From NCBI GenBank assembly GCA_015679605.1, contig JAAAVE010000649.1, positions 1 through 12,376 on the forward strand: a DNA stretch of 12,376 bases, given 5' to 3'. Below the pieces are notes generated by a model. That model saw only the letters and a list, made by a program, of their open reading frames with translations. It ran no database searches and was not told the origin of the DNA. This document shows positions 7,542 to 12,376 of the stretch, in pieces (the stretch's first letter is position 1; the number at the start of each line of letters is the position of its first letter). This DNA comes from Podila epigama. Its lineage: Eukaryota > Mortierellomycota > Mortierellomycetes > Mortierellales > Mortierellaceae. The position numbers and the translations under genes were made by a program.

Positions 7542-10500
7542 TTATTTGTCTATGAGTGGGTCGTGTTTCTCTGTAGATGGCGGCGACAACACACGTGGTG
7601 GAAGCACCGGTTGACCATTCGTAGAGGAAACGGTATGTGCAGGTGGGGTTGTAGCCAAAGACGATGATAACTGTGCATCATCAAACGGGTGACTCGGAGG
7701 AGAGGTATAAACCGCCTCGCGTTCAAACACATTGTTGTTGTCTTGTTGGTATTGATCTTCAATGAGTTGCTCATTCTCGAACTGTTGTTGCTGTTGTTGA
7801 TGCTGCGCTAGATTCGTGGTTTCATAGTCATTGGATCCATTGTCTACTTCTCTTTCTTGTTCTTCTTGTTCTTCTTGTTCCTCGTCCTCGTCTTCTGGGT
7901 ATGGGTCAAAGATCCATTCGCGTTGCTCAATCAATGTGTCGACAATGCTTGATTGCTTGCCCGTATTGATGATACTTGTCAAGTCGTCAACTTGTTGCCT
8001 CAACAAGTTGGGCGCAAAGCAGATCGCCAAGTTGGCAGAATCCATCTTTGTTGTCGAATACTGGTCCTGGACATGGCCCAAATGATTCATCAAGTACTGT
8101 AATGTGTTGAAATTTGGCTCGGGTAAGGCGTGGACCAACGATTTGATAGTGTATAACTTTTCATTGTACTCTTCAATATCTATTACGATCACCCGTCCAA
8201 AAGAAACATGGGAGTGTACGTACACATTGACAGCCAACGTTCATTAGTAGGGGTATCAATGTCAGTAAAGGCGCCCTTACCCCTACCCAACACATATACA
8301 CATGCATAAAAACAAAAGATGGTGCCAAGATTTGATCGTATCCAATGTATCCTTACCTGCAGCAGCAATGAAACTTGGATAGAAATCAAACAGCATCAAT
8401 GGTTCATGCAGTTCGCGAAAGTACAACTTGAGCAAAGCCGCAATGGTGTTGACATCAGGTTCCTTGGCCACCAACTTGTCAACGTCCAAACCTTCGTTAA
8501 AGGCCCTCTTAAGATTTTGAATAGATGACATGTGACCCGAGACTCGGTAGATGCCAGGTGTCGATAAACCGCGCGCCTCAATCGTCTTGACACACAGTTC
8601 AACTACCTTGGGTACAGTTCTTCCTGCCTCAACCACGAGTGATCCACCAAACACTATATGCAATGTTGAATGTAAGAATATGAAAGTAAGTAAAGCGCAT
8701 ATCGACCAAAAGAGATATCCTGGTTAAAAACATTTTTTGGTCCCTAACGTCCCTAACTGAACAGAGCAACAAGAGTAACTGCTCCCCTAGTAACTGTCAT
8801 TACCTTGAGTTGATTTCACAGGTGGCTTTTTCGAGTTCCGATCCTTTTGCTTATCCTTGTTCTTTTCTTTTTCCCTTTCCTTTTCCTTTTCCTTTTCCTT
8901 CTCTCGTTCCTTCTCCTTCTCCTTTTCCTTGTCTTTGTCCTTATCCTTGGAGAAAAAGTTTCGGCTTAGGTTACTAAATTTAACCTTGTTCAAGTTGGAT
9001 CCGTGAAGGAGGGCACTACCCGAACCACCAGACGTGGTATTGCCATTATTGTTGGGCGAGCCAACAGTTTCTGCAGGAGGACTAGAGACTGGCGAAAACT
9101 CGTGTTCCTGTTCTCTCTTGAGGTCTTTGCTTTGGTCACGACTACTGGTCCGCTTTGAAGTCGAGGGGCGTGAGCCAGTCGTTGATGTAGTGGTGGCGGT
9201 AGAAGAAGCTCGTTGGTGAGAATTGGTAGAAATAGAGGTTGGAGTTGAGGTGGCACCATGATTGGAAGTAGTAGAAGCCGGCGGACTCGAATTAGGTTCT
9301 TCTACCAATGTGTCTTCGGCTGGTAGACGAAGCCGCTCATCCTGCGCTGACTTTCTCCTGGGCACATGCATCCCTTGCGCCACCATATTTCGGATGCCAC
9401 GCGCTTTGTCCATTTTGAGTGGGTTATGACTCTTGCTGGTATTCTTTTGGTCCTTTTCCTCAATCTTTTTGTTCATCTTGAGTCCCGATGCCTCGATTGT
9501 CCCTGAGGTCTGATGTCGAAGAACCTGAATAAGATCTAACGGTAGAAGAGCGATCAAGATAATGTAGAGTTAGAGAAGAATGCAACGTTAGAACTGTTCA
9601 AAGTGGGATTCCTACTTTGAAAAAAAAAGCAAAGTTGCCACTAATTCTTCCTTCACTTTACATGGCTCTTCCAGACCCGAGTTTTCTTCTGCATGACGAC
9701 TTGCTAGAGACGCTTGAATGTCTGCTACCCAAGCCTTTTCGTCAGCCCCAACGGCATCCTGCAATAACAGACGGACACTGGTTCCTGGAGTGATATGGAA
9801 TACATTCTTCTTCTTGGTCAAGCCTTGTTCCTTGGTCGCAACTTCCACTGACACCTTTTCAGCATCGAAGCATCCTGAGGGCTTGACCTGAGTTGCATGC
9901 CTAATTTTGGCCAATGATTCTGCAGATGACTTTAGAGCGTAGGATCCTTTGATGGCACCATTGTCGTCGCGATAAAAGAGAAGGAAGCCTTTGTAGACGA
10001 CAACCCAGTAGTCTTTCCATGAGCTTATGGTCGCATTCGATGACACCTTTTGCGATTTTACTCGGAGCGAGCCCTTGCGTTGAATATGCTCTGCTGGCAG
10101 TTGATTTAATGTCTGTTAAAACGTTGAAAGTGGTTAGGGGGGCAACGTTGAGTTACTTTAGTTTTTTGCGCTCTCACATAAAGATGGCATACTCATGATA
10201 TGGCATGTAATCTTCTTCTTACCAAAGCATCAAGCTCCTCTTCAGATAAACTAAGGCTCAGCAACTGACTCTGCAACATATTGTCATCCACCGAAGATTG
10301 TCTCTTGGGATTAGATCGCGAGACCATTGTTGGTGACATCATGCCAGACTAGACAGGAATAAGATGAGATGAGTAAGATGAAAGAGAACAGAGCAGGAAA
10401 GAAGAAGAAAAAAAAATGCATTGTCATAAGCTACCGCTTGTAGAATAAAGACATGCAGAGAAAAAAAAAATAGGGATTGATTGAGCTGAGAACGAGAGAA

Positions 10501-12329
10501 AGAGCTTACCATGGACGACCTGGCTTGCTCTGGTGGGCTTGACTTGACATCGACTGACATGTTTTTAGGCTTTGGCGATTGAAGCCGAGAATCAGTAGGT
10601 GATCCTGAGCCGGTGGGTTTGTCCCAGGTCGTCTCACCCGTGGAAGAGTTGAAAAAGTACATGGATCCATCTTCATCTATGAGGATAGACATTTTTCGCA
10701 AAAAATGATATTAGACTCATTTTCTAGTTCTGTTCAAGACAACTTTTTCAAACAAAAAGATGAATGGAATGGGCCACATGTGGATCGATCCTTACCGCGA
10801 GCACTGTTCCAACCTTGTGGTAAACCATCTAGACTGTCATCGTACTGTTTCTGAGGCGATACACTGGTGTTTTGGACCATCTTTGACTGTGTTTCCTGTT
10901 CTGTTAATGTGGGACCAGATGGCGTGGTGGGAGAGGCAGTGGGCATCTTCCAGGAGGTCTCCTTGGTCATTACGTTGTAATAATAGAGCCGACCTTTGGC
11001 ATTCGTGGTAGCACTCCAATTCGGAGGGAGAAGCACTTCATCGCCATCCGAGCCTCCATCCGACGGTTCTGGAGGTGGAGAGAGTGAGTTTGCAGGGAGT
11101 CCACCAGGAAGTCCAGCAGCGTCCTGAAATGGACCAGATTCGACAGAGCTTGGAGAGGGTCGACGGTCGTCAAAAGTATCCCAATGATGTGAGGGTTCCT
11201 TATAGGCCTGGACAGTATCATCAAAGTCGTGTACGACTTCATACGAATGTTCGGATGGAAGATGTGCTACTGCCTGTGGTTGTTGCCGTTGCACATCATC
11301 TGCATGATGTACGTTGCTGCATGTACTCTCCTGATCATGCACGGCAGGAACAGTAGATGCAATATGTACTTGTGTGGCTATTCCGTCGGTAGCTTATTGA
11401 AGACAAAAATAATGGAGGTCGATGAAAAGTGTTGGTTAGATCATACGAAAGGTTCATTTTCCAACCATTGAGCGTATAACCAACAAAAATAAATCCATCT
11501 CTTTTCATTTGATTTTCTCTTGGATAACATAAAAATGCTCTTTTTGTTTTACCTCCGAGCAGCTTGCAACGGTTGGCTGGAAACACCCCCGAGAGGCCAT
11601 TGCAATCTCCTGAAAAAAAAAAAAAAATATAACAGAAAATCAGGGAGAGTGTTTAAAAGGAGAGCAGCGTCAGTTTGTCTTTCACAATGGTTCCCATCCG
11701 TCCATTGTTGCACAAGTCTGGTCATATTTATCATACCTTCCCACCTGTTCAAAACGTAGTCGAGTTCAGAAAGTGCAATGTAATCAAGAGAATGATAAAA
11801 AAAAATTAAGTGAGTGAGCGAAATGCATGGGTGAATTCACAGAGTTGGAATTGAATGTTTGTGTAGTCGAATTTGCATGGGAGTGACGCGGTTGAGACAA
11901 TGGTCGACATGTCTCATGTCTCTCTCCTTGTTTTGTTCATGCGATTTAGAATCAAACGTCCATTAACGCGTTATTTTTTTTTTAATCGCGTTCGTCGCTT
12001 TCAGATTTGCACAAGGGACAAGATTCCTTTTGTTCCACATGCATGAGCTGGAACGCAAAAGAATGAATGAGAAAGAATAAAAGCATGTAGTATGTATTTA
12101 CCATTCTTCGTGGGAGCTATCCTTAATTAGAATGTGATCACCTCTCTGGAAAGACTATTTCAAGCAATTCGGGTGAAGGTGAGATTTTGAGGAAGGAAAG
12201 AGTCCAATGGACGTGTCCCGTTTGACAAAGTCGAAAACTTTTTGGGGTTGTGGGAATGAAGAAGAGTAGACTTACGAGTTCGTCGTCGTGGGTTGCGATA
12301 TAGTCCCATTCAGCTATGGCCCATTGCAT
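7542..12329 (-). CDS. SH3-WW-WW-PH-RhoGAP protein, 11 exons
   Basis: Model (minus): 12329-12276, 12154-12102, 11744-11737, 11610-11554, 11392-10796, 10676-10510, 10348-10223, 10112-9662, 9535-8804, 8653-8357, 8179-7542. It totals 3180 nt, 1059 residues, and all phases close. It should stimulate GTP hydrolysis by a Rho/Rac/Cdc42-type GTPase at membranes. Domains: SH3 1-57 (AIAEWDY, DDELSF, EEWWEG, GVFPANR); WW1 about 179-208 (W183, W205, P208); WW2 about 248-277 (W252, W274, P277); PH about 365-490 (W482); Ser/Thr-rich linker and K/E tract to 748; RhoGAP 749-938 with arginine finger R785 in GIYRVSG and NLAICFAPNLL; acidic, Gln-rich tail. Most introns have GTAAG donors; several have CTAAC branch points. 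The exon 9 acceptor (9536 or 9503) and exon 5 acceptor (11393 or 11378) are ambiguous. The frame stays open upstream of 12329, so an earlier start outside the window is possible. Confidence 0.88.
7782..7802 (-). repeat. CAA/CAG run encoding polyglutamine in the RhoGAP tail
   Basis: Short CAA/CAG repeat on the coding (minus) strand giving a Gln run (HQQQQQQ) in the disordered C-terminal tail of the RhoGAP protein, after the catalytic domain. Probably length-variable between strains. Confidence 0.8.
7854..7884 (-). repeat. Glu/Gln-rich coding repeat (EEQEEQEEQ)
   Basis: GAACAAGAA-type units on the coding strand encode repeated E-E-Q just after the RhoGAP domain ends. This gives a strongly acidic linker. 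It is low complexity and carries no functional assignment. Confidence 0.8.
8846..8950 (-). repeat. Coding repeat for a Lys/Glu-Lys/Asp tract next to the RhoGAP domain
   Basis: AAGGAAAAGGAA-type hexamers on the minus strand encode alternating K-D then K-E/R-E residues (about residues 700-735), followed by a basic, Ser/Pro-containing stretch into the RhoGAP domain. Such highly charged tracts are either extended or helical. Here it links the PH-containing half to the catalytic domain. Confidence 0.85.
11737..11744 (-). other. 8-nt microexon (exon 3) of the RhoGAP gene
   Basis: The bases GTGGGAAG on the minus strand lie between an acceptor (TTTTGAACAG) and a donor (GTATGA). Exon 2 ends with TG and exon 4 begins with GA GAT. 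Only with these 8 bases do the codons read W-W-E-G-D-C-N-G, giving the conserved SH3 core EEWWEGDCNGLSGVFP. Without it, exon 2 joined directly to exon 4 goes out of frame. It is flanked by introns of 357 and 126 nt. Confidence 0.85.
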
Positions 12330-12376
12330 CGTATTCTCACAGTTTCTCCCTTTACTTTGAGTGTTTGCGTAGGTGG
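12330..12376 (-). promoter_or_regulatory. Upstream edge of the RhoGAP gene
   Basis: The 47 nt before the chosen ATG carry no in-frame stop. This may be 5' leader or the end of a further upstream coding exon. The ATG has A at -3 (ACGATG), and starting there leaves a complete SH3 domain. The promoter itself is outside the window. Confidence 0.4.

Overview
The window looks like nuclear DNA of a filamentous fungus, most likely an early-diverging one (Mucoromycota/Mucorales). This is an inference from four things: short GT-AG introns with CTAAC-type branch points, long CT/CA-rich leaders, a fungal sphingolipid gene, and an F-box/leucine-rich protein of a type I associate with Mucorales. There are no bacterial operon features. 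I see no convincing tRNA, rRNA, CRISPR array or intact mobile element.

Layout. (1) 1-2589 holds no fully resolved gene. A proline-rich 80-codon open stretch on the minus strand (921-1163) is probably the 3' end of an unrecognised gene. The rest is microsatellite and low-complexity DNA, then a CA/CT-rich leader. (2) 2590-4922, plus strand: AUR1, inositol phosphorylceramide synthase, two exons split by a 737-nt intron. (3) 5172-7448, plus strand: an F-box protein with a leucine-rich C-terminal part. Its reading frame is continuous except for two in-frame stops 81 nt apart, either removed by a weak 105-nt intron or real lesions. (4) 7542-12329, minus strand: an 11-exon gene for a 1059-residue SH3-WW-WW-PH-RhoGAP protein, including an 8-nt microexon inside the SH3 domain. 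Its exon phases close exactly. The F-box and RhoGAP genes are convergent, with 93 nt between stop codons.

The three recognised genes do not form one pathway. AUR1 makes the core fungal sphingolipid in the Golgi, the F-box protein probably supplies substrates to an SCF ubiquitin ligase, and the RhoGAP turns off Rho-family GTPases in polarity and wall control. The most useful observations are the microexon, the two clustered stops, a natural tyrosine in Aur1 where yeast becomes resistant to aureobasidin A, and an animal-like multidomain RhoGAP in a fungus. I found no clear evidence of a wholly new biological system.
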